Origin: Flavobacteriales bacterium
GTDB lineage: Bacteria > Bacteroidota > Bacteroidia > Flavobacteriales > Flavobacteriaceae
Assembly: GCA_018335925.1 (NCBI GenBank)
Contig: JAGXRF010000062.1
Span: 1 to 57,807, forward strand
DNA length: 57,807 nt
Direction: 5' to 3'
Positions 44,432 to 53,230 of the stretch are shown piece after piece. The notes beneath the pieces were generated by a model, which had not been told where the DNA came from, did no database searches, and worked only from the letters and a program-made list of their open reading frames with translations. A program made the translations under genes and the position numbers. Every line of letters begins with the position of its first letter. The stretch's first letter is position 1.

Positions 44432-44782
44432 ATGGAAGAATCAGTCGTTTTAAAGAACATTAAAAAAATTAGAGAATTAAAAGATTTGAAACAAGAATAT
44501 GTTGCCCAAGAGTTAAATTTGAGTACACGTGCTTATGCAAAATTAGAAGCAGGCGAAACTGGTTTAACTTTAAAGCGTATTTTTGAAATTTCAAAAGTTT
44601 TTGAAATCAAGCCTGAAGAGCTTTTGGGTTTTGATTCCAAAACAATTTTTAATAACTGTACCGAATCGGGTAATCATAATAAGTATATTAAAAATGATAT
44701 TGATTTGTTTAATAAAATAATAGAGTCTAAAAACGAACAAATTCAAGTACTAAAAGATTATATTCAAGCTTTAAAAAGATAA
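44432..44782 (+). CDS. XRE-family helix-turn-helix transcriptional regulator
   Basis: This 116-residue protein has an N-terminal Cro/C1-type HTH (about residues 6-65: IRELKDLKQEYVAQELNLSTRAYAKLEAGETGLTLKRIF, split here only by reading) and a C-terminal helix with heptad-like spacing (about 85-115) that may dimerise or bind a partner. It faces away from the three-gene secreted-protein operon and could regulate it or itself. Its TAA stop overlaps the ATG of murF-alr by one base, so the cell-wall gene may be translated from the regulator's messenger. Confidence 0.85.
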   Translation: MEESVVLKNIKKIRELKDLKQEYVAQELNLSTRAYAKLEAGETGLTLKRIFEISKVFEIKPEELLGFDSKTIFNNCTESGNHNKYIKNDIDLFNKIIESKNEQIQVLKDYIQALKR

Positions 44783-47205
44783 TGCTACACCCCGTGACCA
44801 AAACCCTTTTGTTTTTATTCGAAAACCAGTTGCTAGACCAGGTTTCGATGGATAGTAGGTCGTTGGGAAACTCTGAAAAAACTGTTTTTTTTGCCATCAA
44901 AGGGCCTAATTTTGATGGCCATGATTTTATTGAAGAAGTACTTTTACAAAAAGTACAACACTTTGTGGTAGAAAAAACACCCGAAAAACTCAAAAACAAA
45001 GCTAACTTTTACGAAGTAAAAAATACCCTGCGATCTTTACAAGATTTTGCGGCTGCCTATCGCAAACAATTTGATATTCCCATCATAGGTATTACCGGAA
45101 GCAACGGAAAAACCATTATTAAAGAGTGGTTGTATTTTTTATTAAGTCCCGATTACCATACAGCTAAAAATCCGAAAAGTTACAACTCCCAAGTCGGAGT
45201 GCCTTTATCTGTTTTAGGATTGCAGCCTCACCACCAAATTGGTGTTTTTGAAGCCGGAATTTCTACTGTAAATGAAATGGTACATTTGCAAAAAATTATC
45301 CAACCAACCATTGGTATTTTAACCAATATTGGCACTGCACACGATGAAGGTTTTGACAATGTAGCCCAAAAGATTGCAGAAAAACTCCAGTTGTTTCCTC
45401 ATGTAAACACCTTGATTTATCGGAAAAATAAAAGTTTAGAAACTTTTATCCCAGGCAACATTCCCACATTTAGCTGGTGCAACAAAAGCAACCAAGCCGA
45501 TGTGTGGATCCAAGTAAAAAAGCAAACACATCAGTCGGTTATTTTGGTTACTTACAAGCAGCTTTGTTTTAAATTGCATATTCCATTTACCGATGATGGT
45601 AGCATTGAAAATGCAGTGCATTGCCTGATGGTGTTGCTTTATTTAGATATAGATGTAGAAACCATTCAGGAAAGAATGCCATTGTTGTATCCGATAGAAA
45701 TGCGTTTAAAAATCAAACAAGGCATTCACCAAACCACTTTGATTGACGATAGTTACAGTGCAGATATTGCCTCTTTAAAAATTGCATTAGACTTTTTAGA
45801 AAACCAAAAACAACATCCAAAAAAAACAGTCATTATTACCGATTTGGTACAAAGTGGCTTGCAAGAATTGGAGTTGTACCAACAATTGGTGGACTTGTTT
45901 TTGAAAAATAAAATCGATCGGGTTTTTTGTATTGGACCAACGATTAGTAAATACAAAAACTTATTGCCAAATTGCAAGGCTTACGAACATACCAAAGATT
46001 TTTTAGAGGATATTCCGCAGTTATTGTTTCACCAAGAAACCATTTTAATTAAAGGAGCTCGTGAATTTTATTTGGAACAAGCGGTAGCCATGTTGGAACA
46101 AAAAACCCATGAAACGGTTTTAGAAATCAACCTCAACGCTTTATCGCATAATTTGCATTACTACAAAGCCTTGCTACAACCCAACACCAAAATGATGGTA
46201 ATGGTAAAAGCTTTTAGTTATGGCAATGGAGGCTTAGAAATTGCGAAATTATTGGAATATCATAAAGTAGATTATTTAGGTGTTGCTTTTGCAGACGAAG
46301 GCATTGCCTTAAAAACCAATGGTATTCGAACTCCTATCATGGTTTTGAACCCGGAAATCAGTAGTTTTGAAGCCATCATTCAACACCAATTAGAGCCTGA
46401 AATATATTCGTTTAATGGATTGTTTCACTTTTTAGAAGTATTAAAAGAGAAAAACCTAACCCACTATCCGATTCATCTAAAAATAGATACCGGAATGCAT
46501 CGATTAGGTTTTCAAGAACACGATTTGCCTAAATTGTTATTAATTTTAAAAAACAATGATTCGGTAAAAATTCAGAGTATTTTATCGCACTTGGCTGCTT
46601 CAGAAGATTTGCAACACCAAACTTTTACCAAAAAACAGATCCAGTTGTTTGATCATTTATCTTCTAAAATTTCTGAAGAATTACATATTAAGCCTTTACG
46701 TCATTTAGTGAATTCCTCAGGTATTCATCATTATCCGGAAGCACAATTCGACATGGTTCGTTTAGGGATTGGTTTGTATGGTATCGAAAACATTGCTTCG
46801 GTACAACACAAATTACAAAGAGTGGGCACCTTAAAATCGGTTATTTCACAAATTAGAACCATTTCTGCTAACGATTCAGTAGGTTATGGCAGAAGATTTG
46901 TTGCCAAAAAAGAAATGCAAATTGCTACCATCCCAATTGGATATGCCGATGGCATCAGAAGAAGTTGGGGTAACGAAAAAGGATACGTGATCATCCACCA
47001 ACAAAAAGCTCCCATTGTTGGAAGCATTTGTATGGATATGTTGATGGTAGATGTGACCAACATTTCATGTCAAGAAGGCAATGAAGTAATCATTTTAGGC
47101 GAACAACCCAACTTACAAGAAATGGCAGAAGCCATTGGCACCATACCTTACGAAATTCTCACCGGAATATCTCAACGAGTAAAACGAATCTTTTATCGGG
47201 AATAA
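44782..47205 (+). CDS. Bifunctional UDP-MurNAc-tripeptide--D-Ala-D-Ala ligase / alanine racemase (MurF-Alr fusion)
   Basis: This 807-residue fusion is common in Bacteroidota. The MurF part (about 1-450) has MDSRSLGNSEKTVFFAIKG, the ATP P-loop GITGSNGKT (103-111) and DDSYSADIAS. The Alr part (about 455-807) has the PLP lysine K476 in MVKAFSYGNG, the catalytic Tyr Y702 in VGYGRRF, IPIGYADGIRRSWGN and SICMDML. It couples production of D-Ala to its use in peptidoglycan precursor synthesis. The N-terminus before MDSRSL is short (about 22 residues) compared with usual MurF proteins. The gene overlaps the XRE regulator by one base. Confidence 0.95.
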   Translation: MLHPVTKTLLFLFENQLLDQVSMDSRSLGNSEKTVFFAIKGPNFDGHDFIEEVLLQKVQHFVVEKTPEKLKNKANFYEVKNTLRSLQDFAAAYRKQFDIPIIGITGSNGKTIIKEWLYFLLSPDYHTAKNPKSYNSQVGVPLSVLGLQPHHQIGVFEAGISTVNEMVHLQKIIQPTIGILTNIGTAHDEGFDNVAQKIAEKLQLFPHVNTLIYRKNKSLETFIPGNIPTFSWCNKSNQADVWIQVKKQTHQSVILVTYKQLCFKLHIPFTDDGSIENAVHCLMVLLYLDIDVETIQERMPLLYPIEMRLKIKQGIHQTTLIDDSYSADIASLKIALDFLENQKQHPKKTVIITDLVQSGLQELELYQQLVDLFLKNKIDRVFCIGPTISKYKNLLPNCKAYEHTKDFLEDIPQLLFHQETILIKGAREFYLEQAVAMLEQKTHETVLEINLNALSHNLHYYKALLQPNTKMMVMVKAFSYGNGGLEIAKLLEYHKVDYLGVAFADEGIALKTNGIRTPIMVLNPEISSFEAIIQHQLEPEIYSFNGLFHFLEVLKEKNLTHYPIHLKIDTGMHRLGFQEHDLPKLLLILKNNDSVKIQSILSHLAASEDLQHQTFTKKQIQLFDHLSSKISEELHIKPLRHLVNSSGIHHYPEAQFDMVRLGIGLYGIENIASVQHKLQRVGTLKSVISQIRTISANDSVGYGRRFVAKKEMQIATIPIGYADGIRRSWGNEKGYVIIHQQKAPIVGSICMDMLMVDVTNISCQEGNEVIILGEQPNLQEMAEAIGTIPYEILTGISQRVKRIFYRE

Positions 47206-47264
47206 ATTTAATTTAAGTTTTTTTTAATAATTTAGCTATTAGCTAATCTAAAAAACTTTAAATT

Positions 47265-47672
47265 ATGTTAAAAGAGTTTAAAAATTTCATTATGACCGGC
47301 AATGTCATTGAATTTGCTGTTGCGGTTATCATGGCTGGTGCCGTTGGTGCCGTTGTCAATGGTTTTGTAAACGATATCGTAATGCCTGTTGTTGGGATGC
47401 TCACAGGAGGTGTTGATTTTTCGGATCTTAAAATTGTACTTCAAGCTGCTGTTGCTGAATCAGAAGGAGTCGCTGCTGTTCCGGAAGTTGCCATCCGTTG
47501 GGGAGCTTGGGTAAATACTTTAGTTAATTTAGTTATTGTTGGTTTTGTTATGTTTATGATGATTAAAGCATATAACAAAATGCGTAAACCAAAAGTAGAA
47601 GCACCAGCTGCTCCAGCCGGACCAACCCAAGAGGAACTTTTGGCTGAAATTAGAGATTTATTGAAAAAGTAA
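47265..47672 (+). CDS. mscL: Large-conductance mechanosensitive channel MscL
   Basis: This 135-residue protein matches MscL: an N-terminal amphipathic segment, TM1 with GNVIEFAVAVIMAGAVGAVVN (the pore-lining helix), a loop, TM2 (about 85-105) and a cytoplasmic helix ending EELLAEIRDLLKK. It opens under membrane tension to release solutes on osmotic downshock. It lies 59 bases after murF-alr and is followed by a terminator. Confidence 0.96.
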   Translation: MLKEFKNFIMTGNVIEFAVAVIMAGAVGAVVNGFVNDIVMPVVGMLTGGVDFSDLKIVLQAAVAESEGVAAVPEVAIRWGAWVNTLVNLVIVGFVMFMMIKAYNKMRKPKVEAPAAPAGPTQEELLAEIRDLLKK

Positions 47673-47677
47673 TACTT

Positions 47678-47706
47678 GAAAAGCCACTAGTTATAAGTGG
47701 CTTTTC
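47678..47706 (+). terminator. Intrinsic terminator after mscL
   Basis: An 11-bp stem (47678-47688 with 47696-47706) with a 7-base loop is followed by a T-rich stretch, starting 5 bases after the mscL stop. Confidence 0.85.
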
Positions 47707-47777
47707 TTGTTTTATAGATTTATTATAACAAATTGTTATATTTTTCTAAACACCCAATATACAATCACTTTTATGTG

Positions 47778-47785
47778 TACTTTTG
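47778..47785 (+). promoter_or_regulatory. -7 box upstream of asd
   Basis: TACTTTTG at 47778-47785 fits TAnnTTTG and lies 25 bases before the asd ATG. No TTTG box at standard spacing is evident, so the call is weak. Confidence 0.4.
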
Positions 47786-47810
47786 CATCCTGAATTAATT
47801 AATGATAATT

Positions 47811-48800
47811 ATGAAATTAGCAGTTGTTGGTGTCACCGGTATGGTAGGTGAAGTAATGTTAAGAGTTTTAGCAGAAAGAAATTTCCCAATTACCACTTTA
47901 ATACCGGTAGCCTCAGAAAGATCGGTTGGCAAGAAAATTTCCTTTAACAACCAAGAATATGCTGTAGTTTCCTTAGAAACTGCGGTAAGCATGCAACCAG
48001 ATATAGCCATTTTTTCGGCAGGAGGACAAACATCTTTAGATTGGGCTCCAAAATTTGCTGCAGTGGGTACTACTGTAATTGACAATTCTTCTGCATGGAG
48101 AATGGACCCAACCAAAAAACTAATTGTTCCCGAAATTAATGCTTCTACCTTAACCAAAGAAGATAAAATTATTGCCAATCCGAATTGCTCTACCATTCAA
48201 ATGGTGTTGGTATTAAACCCGTTACATCAAAAATATGGGATAAAAAGAGTGGTAGTTTCTACCTATCAATCCATTACCGGAACTGGTGTAAAAGCAGTAC
48301 AACAATTAGAAAATGAGTATGCCGGAGTTGCCGGTGAAATGGCATACCATTATCCTATTCACCGAAATGCCATTCCACAATGTGATGTATTTGAAGACAA
48401 TGGCTATACCAAAGAAGAGATGAAATTGGTTCGTGAAACCCAAAAAATATTACAAGATAATACCATTGCGGTAACAGCTACTGCCATCAGAATTCCGGTA
48501 GTGGGTGGCCATTCGGAGTCGGTAAACATTACCTTTGCAAACGATTTTGATTTAAAGGAAGTTCGTGAAATTTTACACCATACCCAAGGAGTGGTCGTGC
48601 AAGACAACCCCTTGACCAATACCTATCCCATGCCAATTTATGCCAAAGATAAAAATGAAGTGTTTGTTGGTAGAATTAGAAGAGACGAAAGTTTACCAAA
48701 TTCTTTAAATATGTGGATTGTGGCAGATAACTTACGAAAAGGTGCTGCAACCAATGCTATTCAAATTGCGGAGTATTTGATGGAGCATGCCTTGGTGTAA
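47811..48800 (+). CDS. asd: Aspartate-semialdehyde dehydrogenase
   Basis: This 329-residue protein reduces aspartyl phosphate to aspartate semialdehyde for lysine, threonine, methionine and diaminopimelate synthesis. It has the NADP motif VVGVTGMVGEVML (4-16), the catalytic Cys C126 in NPNCSTIQ, YQSITGTGVKAVQQLE and the active-site His of VVGGHSESVN near residue 230. The start at 47811 is preferred because the Rossmann strand begins there. An alternative ATG 9 bases upstream (47802) would add three residues. It is monocistronic, with a terminator downstream. Confidence 0.96.
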   Translation: MKLAVVGVTGMVGEVMLRVLAERNFPITTLIPVASERSVGKKISFNNQEYAVVSLETAVSMQPDIAIFSAGGQTSLDWAPKFAAVGTTVIDNSSAWRMDPTKKLIVPEINASTLTKEDKIIANPNCSTIQMVLVLNPLHQKYGIKRVVVSTYQSITGTGVKAVQQLENEYAGVAGEMAYHYPIHRNAIPQCDVFEDNGYTKEEMKLVRETQKILQDNTIAVTATAIRIPVVGGHSESVNITFANDFDLKEVREILHHTQGVVVQDNPLTNTYPMPIYAKDKNEVFVGRIRRDESLPNSLNMWIVADNLRKGAATNAIQIAEYLMEHALV

Positions 48801-48826
48801 AACTACTACACGTTTTTACAAATAAT

Positions 48827-48863
48827 AAATTGCATTGTAAATAGAAAATTTGCAATGCAATTT
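48827..48863 (+). terminator. Intrinsic terminator after asd
   Basis: An 11-bp stem (48827-48837 with 48853-48863) with a 15-base loop is followed by a T-run. It separates asd from the repeat-flanked promoter of the ATPase gene. Confidence 0.75.
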
Positions 48864-48897
48864 TTATTTTTAGCTGTATTTAAACTGGCTTTTAAAC

Positions 48898-48965
48898 AAG
48901 ATAAATACAGTTATACCGTTTGTTTTTTGTACTTATCTATGTATCTTTGTAAGATAAATACAGTT
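48898..48965 (+). promoter_or_regulatory. Promoter of the ATPase gene flanked by a 15-bp direct repeat
   Basis: TTTG at 48919-48922, a 19-base spacer and TATCTTTG at 48942-48949 form a full Bacteroidota promoter. Two identical 15-bp copies of AAGATAAATACAGTT lie at 48898-48912 and 48951-48965, one on each side. An inverted copy of the core (CTGTATTTA) lies at 48874-48882. The second direct copy covers the likely start of transcription, just before the ATG at 48968. This looks like an operator pair. Confidence 0.6.
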
Positions 48966-48967
48966 TT

Positions 48968-50398
48968 ATGGTAGGTCGAGAGGAGCAAACTAAAGCAATG
49001 ACAGACGCAATAAAAGCAAAAAAATCTTCATTTGTTGCGGTTACCGGAAGAAGAAGGGTTGGAAAAACCTATCTTATTAGAGAGGTTTATCAACAAAACT
49101 TTTGCTTTACTGTAACAGGAATTCAGAACGCAGATTTACAAACACAAATAAATAATTTTGTTCAAAAAATTGCGGAATACAACAAAGATTTACTGGTATT
49201 GGGAAATTTAAATGATTGGCAAAAAGTGTTTTTTGTATTCAAAAATTATTTAAAAAGTTTACCAAAAAACAAAAAACAGGTAATTTTTATAGATGAATTG
49301 CCTTGGATTGCCACACCAAAGTCGGGTTTTGTGCAACTTCTTGCTCATTTATGGAATGATTATCTATCGCAAGAAAAACATTTTATCTTGGTGGTTTGTG
49401 GTTCGGCTACTTCTTGGATAACGCATAACATCGTTAACGACAAAGGTGGCTTTCATAATAGAATTAGCATCCCAATTCATTTAAAACCTTTTACACTAGC
49501 AGAAACCAATGAATTTTTAAAATCTAAAAACCTAAACTTTACACCATCGGGTATTTCTGAAATTTACATGATATTTGGAGGATTGCCTTACTATTTAGAG
49601 CAAATGCAACGTGGAGAAAGTGTTGCAAAAGCTATTGAAAGAATATGTTTTTCGGAAACAGGAATATTAAAATACGAATACAACAACCTGTATAAAGCAT
49701 TATTTACCAATTGGGAAAATCACGAAGCAATTGTGGCTTGTTTGGCAAAATCGCATTATGGATTAACCAGAGAAGCTATAATTGAAAAATCAAAAGTTAC
49801 TGCTGGTGGACCCTACACAAGAGCAATGAACGATTTAATATTAACGGGGTTCGTAGAAGAATTTCAACCGTTTGGAAAGAAAAAAAGAGGAAGTGTGTAC
49901 CGATTGGTTGATGAGTTTTCGGTTTTTTACCATCAGTTCATGAAAGGAAATGAAAAGAAAGATGCTTCTGTATGGCAAATTATTTCAAATTCTCAAAAAT
50001 ATAAAATATGGAGAGGTTATGCTTTTGAAACACTTTGTATAAAACATGTTAACGAAATAAAAAATGCTTTAGGTATTAAAAATGTGTATACAGAAACATC
50101 AAGTTTTAGCAAAAAAGGCACTAACAGCACAAACGGATTTCAATTAGATTTAATTATTGACAGAAAAGATGCAACCATAAACCTATGTGAATGTAAGTTT
50201 TATGAGAGCAACTTTAGTATCACTAAAAAATATGCCCAAGAAATAAAACAACGCAAAACTGCATTTGCAGAAGAAACCACAACCAAAAAAATGCTAATAA
50301 ATACATTTATTGCTAACGAAGATTTGTTAGAAAATGAACATTCTTTAGAAGTTGTAGATGTATTTATCAACGTAAAGGAGTTGATGAAGAAAGTTTAA
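48968..50398 (+). CDS. DUF234-type ATPase (archaeal-ATPase-like) with C-terminal nuclease-like domain
   Basis: This 476-residue protein starts with an AAA/STAND-like ATPase domain: Walker A GRRRVGKT (27-34), Walker B QVIFIDELPW near residue 105, and VVCGSATSW as sensor. A winged-helix-like segment follows (about 270-330, YGLTREAIIEKSKV). The C-terminal DUF234 region carries D394 and E408-C-K410, a D-X13-ExK pattern expected of PD-(D/E)xK nucleases. This family is widespread in archaea and bacteria, and its biological role is not established. It stands alone with its own promoter bracketed by repeats, downstream of a terminator. No signal or membrane helices are seen. Confidence 0.85.
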   Translation: MVGREEQTKAMTDAIKAKKSSFVAVTGRRRVGKTYLIREVYQQNFCFTVTGIQNADLQTQINNFVQKIAEYNKDLLVLGNLNDWQKVFFVFKNYLKSLPKNKKQVIFIDELPWIATPKSGFVQLLAHLWNDYLSQEKHFILVVCGSATSWITHNIVNDKGGFHNRISIPIHLKPFTLAETNEFLKSKNLNFTPSGISEIYMIFGGLPYYLEQMQRGESVAKAIERICFSETGILKYEYNNLYKALFTNWENHEAIVACLAKSHYGLTREAIIEKSKVTAGGPYTRAMNDLILTGFVEEFQPFGKKKRGSVYRLVDEFSVFYHQFMKGNEKKDASVWQIISNSQKYKIWRGYAFETLCIKHVNEIKNALGIKNVYTETSSFSKKGTNSTNGFQLDLIIDRKDATINLCECKFYESNFSITKKYAQEIKQRKTAFAEETTTKKMLINTFIANEDLLENEHSLEVVDVFINVKELMKKV

Positions 50399-50469
50399 AA
50401 AAATGGTAAATCTTAGTTATTTTCTGTTTTAATAGAAAAAAATGAGTCTTTTCGTGCTATTTTTGCCCC

Positions 50470-50796
50470 ATGAAAAGGAATAAATACCAACGAATTAAAA
50501 TTAACTTGTATCTGATGCTTTTGGTGTTGGGTACCATGTTGGTGCAATCGTTGCATATTTATGAACATGCTTTTGAAGAAATCCACAAACATGATCAATG
50601 CACCCATCCTCACGATACGGAAGACGATTGTGCCGTTTGTGATTTTGTTTTTGGTTTTTATGTGGTACCTGAGATTACCTTTATTCCGGCACCTCCTTCC
50701 ATAAAGCCTTTCCCTTTTGTTGTAAAAAACATATCTTTTTCCACTCCGGAAAATGTCACATTACCTCCACATCGCGGACCACCTTATTTGGTTTAA
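50470..50796 (+). CDS. Small His/Cys-containing membrane-anchored protein upstream of a TonB receptor
   Basis: This 108-residue protein has one transmembrane or signal-anchor helix (about residues 12-28). A His/Asp/Cys-rich segment follows (HKHDQCTHPHDTEDDCAVCDF, about 39-59, quoted in part), with three Cys and several His that could bind Zn, Cu or Fe. The tail ends with HRGPPYLV, a C-terminal wording I recall in similar small proteins next to Bacteroidota metal receptors. It precedes the TonB-dependent receptor gene by 40 bases. A metal-binding periplasmic partner of that receptor is the likely role, inferred from position and composition. Confidence 0.7.
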   Translation: MKRNKYQRIKINLYLMLLVLGTMLVQSLHIYEHAFEEIHKHDQCTHPHDTEDDCAVCDFVFGFYVVPEITFIPAPPSIKPFPFVVKNISFSTPENVTLPPHRGPPYLV

Positions 50797-50836
50797 AACA
50801 CCAGTAAAACTTGTTTTAAACTAAGTATTAATTTCC

Positions 50837-53215
50837 ATGAAGCAATTACTGCTTGTGTGGATATTTTGTGGTTTATTCCAATTTTCTTTTGCACAACAAA
50901 TAGAAATCACCGGTTTGGTGAAAAATGCAGATGGAAATCCCTTGGTAAACGTACATGTATTCACCAAAAAAAATCACGCAACCACCAACGAACAAGGTAG
51001 GTTTGTATTGAGTACCAACGCCTCTGAAAAAGGTGTTAAGGTACAGTTCTCCCATATTGGATATATACCAAAGGATACCTTATTGGCTCCGGGTAAGCAC
51101 CAAATTACCATCATTCTTTCTTGGAAAACGCAAGATTTAGGTGGTATTACCATCCAAGGAAGAAACAATAAAAAAACAGTTGCTTACCAAAACACTATCG
51201 ATTCCAAAACTTTGGAAAACCAAAAAAACCAAAGTTTGGGAGAAATATTACAAAGCCTCCCGGGTGTATCTGTATTAAAAACGGGCCAAGGCATACAAAA
51301 GCCAATCATTCATGGGATGTACGGAAGCCGTGTGGGAATATATGTACAAGGAATTGCTTTGGAAGACCAACAATGGGGCTCGGAGCACAGTCCGAGTGTC
51401 GATTTGAACAACACCCAAAAAATCGCAGTGATTAAAGGAGCAGCTGCCTTACAATATGGTGGCAATGCGATAGGAGGCATGGTATTATTAGAAGCAATGC
51501 ATCAAGCAAAGGACACTACTTTTGGGCAAGCCATTTGGTTTGCCGAAAGTAATGGTTTAGGAGGAGGTTTTTCAAGTAATTATCATTGGAATCAATCCAA
51601 AGGTTGGAGCTGGAGAGGAACCTTAGGATTTAAAAAGTTTGGGGACCGAAGTGCTCCAGGCTATGTATTGAGCAATACCGGAAGTCAATCCGGACATGCT
51701 GGTATGCAAGGAAGCAAAGTATCTGAAAAAAAATCGCAATTGTTTCAATACCATTACTTTTATAACGAGTTGGGCATATTAAGAGCTTCTCATTTGGGTA
51801 ATGTAACCGATTTGTACACTGCTTTGCAATCTTCCAATCCTTTGATCGTGGAAGATTTTACCTACCAAATCCAACGTCCGAAACAAGTAATTCACCACCA
51901 AAGTTTTCAGTTTCAGCAAAAGAATTTTGACGAAAACCAAGGGTACCACCAATGGATTGCAAGTACCCAATGGAATAGCAGAAACGAATTTGATGTAAAT
52001 CGTAATCCAAACGAAACAAGGCCTGCATTGACCTTACATTTAATAACGCAAAATTTACAGTGGAACCGAAAACAAAGTGTTGGTGCTAATAACCAACTAT
52101 TGTATGGTGTGCAAACTTTGTTTCAATACAACCAAGCCAATAGTCCTACCGGAGCCAGAACCATCATTCCAACCTATTTTAAAACAGAGGTGGGAAGTTA
52201 TGTGGTTGGTACGTTTGTTTTGCCTCATTTTTGGACGATAGATGCTGGTTTACGGTATGATTTTCAATACATGCAGGCCCGAAAAAACTACCTAAAATCC
52301 AGATGGGAAGAGCGAAACTACAACCAAAACTTTAACCATTTTATTATAGGGGAAACCGGAGTGCAATGGATTACTCAGCCAAAATTTACCTACCATAATT
52401 TTGCTGCAAATATTGGAGTGCAAAAAGAGTTTCCGCATTATTACACCTTTAAAGCCCAAATACAACTGGCCCAAAGGAGTCCGAATGTAGCGGAACTTTT
52501 TAGCGATGGTTTGCACCACAGCAATGCACAAATTGAGTTGGGTGACCTAAATAACCAACCAGAGCGTTCCGTAAAAAGTCAGTTGTATTTGCAAAAACAG
52601 GGGGTAAACGTTCATTGGGAAGTTGCTCCTTATGTGCAATCGGTGCAAAATTATCTGTTTTTAAAACCCATAGGTTTTGAATCTACCATTCGTGGAGCTT
52701 TTCCGGTATGGGAACACACACAAACCCATGCTTTTTTAGTGGGAGTTGACCAGCAGTTTAAACACCAATTTCGAGGAAATTGGTGCATCCACCAAAAACT
52801 TGCATGGATTTATGGGCAAGATGTTACCAATCATCAACCCTTAATCGACTTGCCTCCGTGGAATTTTTCCCTGCATGTTCAAAAGAATTTTACGTTGGTA
52901 GATGCCCAACTTACTTATGAATTGGTAGGAAGGCAAAACCGATTTCCAAACTTTAACTTTGTTACCAACATTGTAAATGCCAATAACGAATTAGAGCCTG
53001 TAGAAATCGATATCAGCACACCTCCTGCAAGCTACGGATTGTTGCATGGGCAAATAAGCAAGCACTTTACGTTAAAGTCTGGAAACACAATAGAAATTTT
53101 GGCAACTATTCGAAATATCACCAACAAGAGGTATCGCGACTATTTAAACCGACAACGGTTTTTTGCAGACGAAATGGGAAGGAACTTGCAAATTCAAATT
53201 CAATATCAATTTTAA
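50837..53215 (+). CDS. TonB-dependent receptor, probably for metal uptake
   Basis: This 792-residue outer membrane receptor has a signal peptide (about 1-19), a carboxypeptidase-regulatory-like domain (about 21-95), a plug (about 115-215) with LPGVSVLKTGQGIQKPIIHG, SVDLNNTQKIAVIKGAAALQYG and GGMVLLEA, and a 22-strand barrel ending in NLQIQIQYQF. The plug wording and the flanking His-rich genes resemble zinc or other metal receptors such as ZnuD. The barrel loops have several His residues. The ligand is inferred from context. A His-rich lipoprotein gene follows after 15 bases, forming a three-gene unit with the upstream small protein. Confidence 0.88.
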   Translation: MKQLLLVWIFCGLFQFSFAQQIEITGLVKNADGNPLVNVHVFTKKNHATTNEQGRFVLSTNASEKGVKVQFSHIGYIPKDTLLAPGKHQITIILSWKTQDLGGITIQGRNNKKTVAYQNTIDSKTLENQKNQSLGEILQSLPGVSVLKTGQGIQKPIIHGMYGSRVGIYVQGIALEDQQWGSEHSPSVDLNNTQKIAVIKGAAALQYGGNAIGGMVLLEAMHQAKDTTFGQAIWFAESNGLGGGFSSNYHWNQSKGWSWRGTLGFKKFGDRSAPGYVLSNTGSQSGHAGMQGSKVSEKKSQLFQYHYFYNELGILRASHLGNVTDLYTALQSSNPLIVEDFTYQIQRPKQVIHHQSFQFQQKNFDENQGYHQWIASTQWNSRNEFDVNRNPNETRPALTLHLITQNLQWNRKQSVGANNQLLYGVQTLFQYNQANSPTGARTIIPTYFKTEVGSYVVGTFVLPHFWTIDAGLRYDFQYMQARKNYLKSRWEERNYNQNFNHFIIGETGVQWITQPKFTYHNFAANIGVQKEFPHYYTFKAQIQLAQRSPNVAELFSDGLHHSNAQIELGDLNNQPERSVKSQLYLQKQGVNVHWEVAPYVQSVQNYLFLKPIGFESTIRGAFPVWEHTQTHAFLVGVDQQFKHQFRGNWCIHQKLAWIYGQDVTNHQPLIDLPPWNFSLHVQKNFTLVDAQLTYELVGRQNRFPNFNFVTNIVNANNELEPVEIDISTPPASYGLLHGQISKHFTLKSGNTIEILATIRNITNKRYRDYLNRQRFFADEMGRNLQIQIQYQF

Positions 53216-53230
53216 AATTTAATCAAAATC

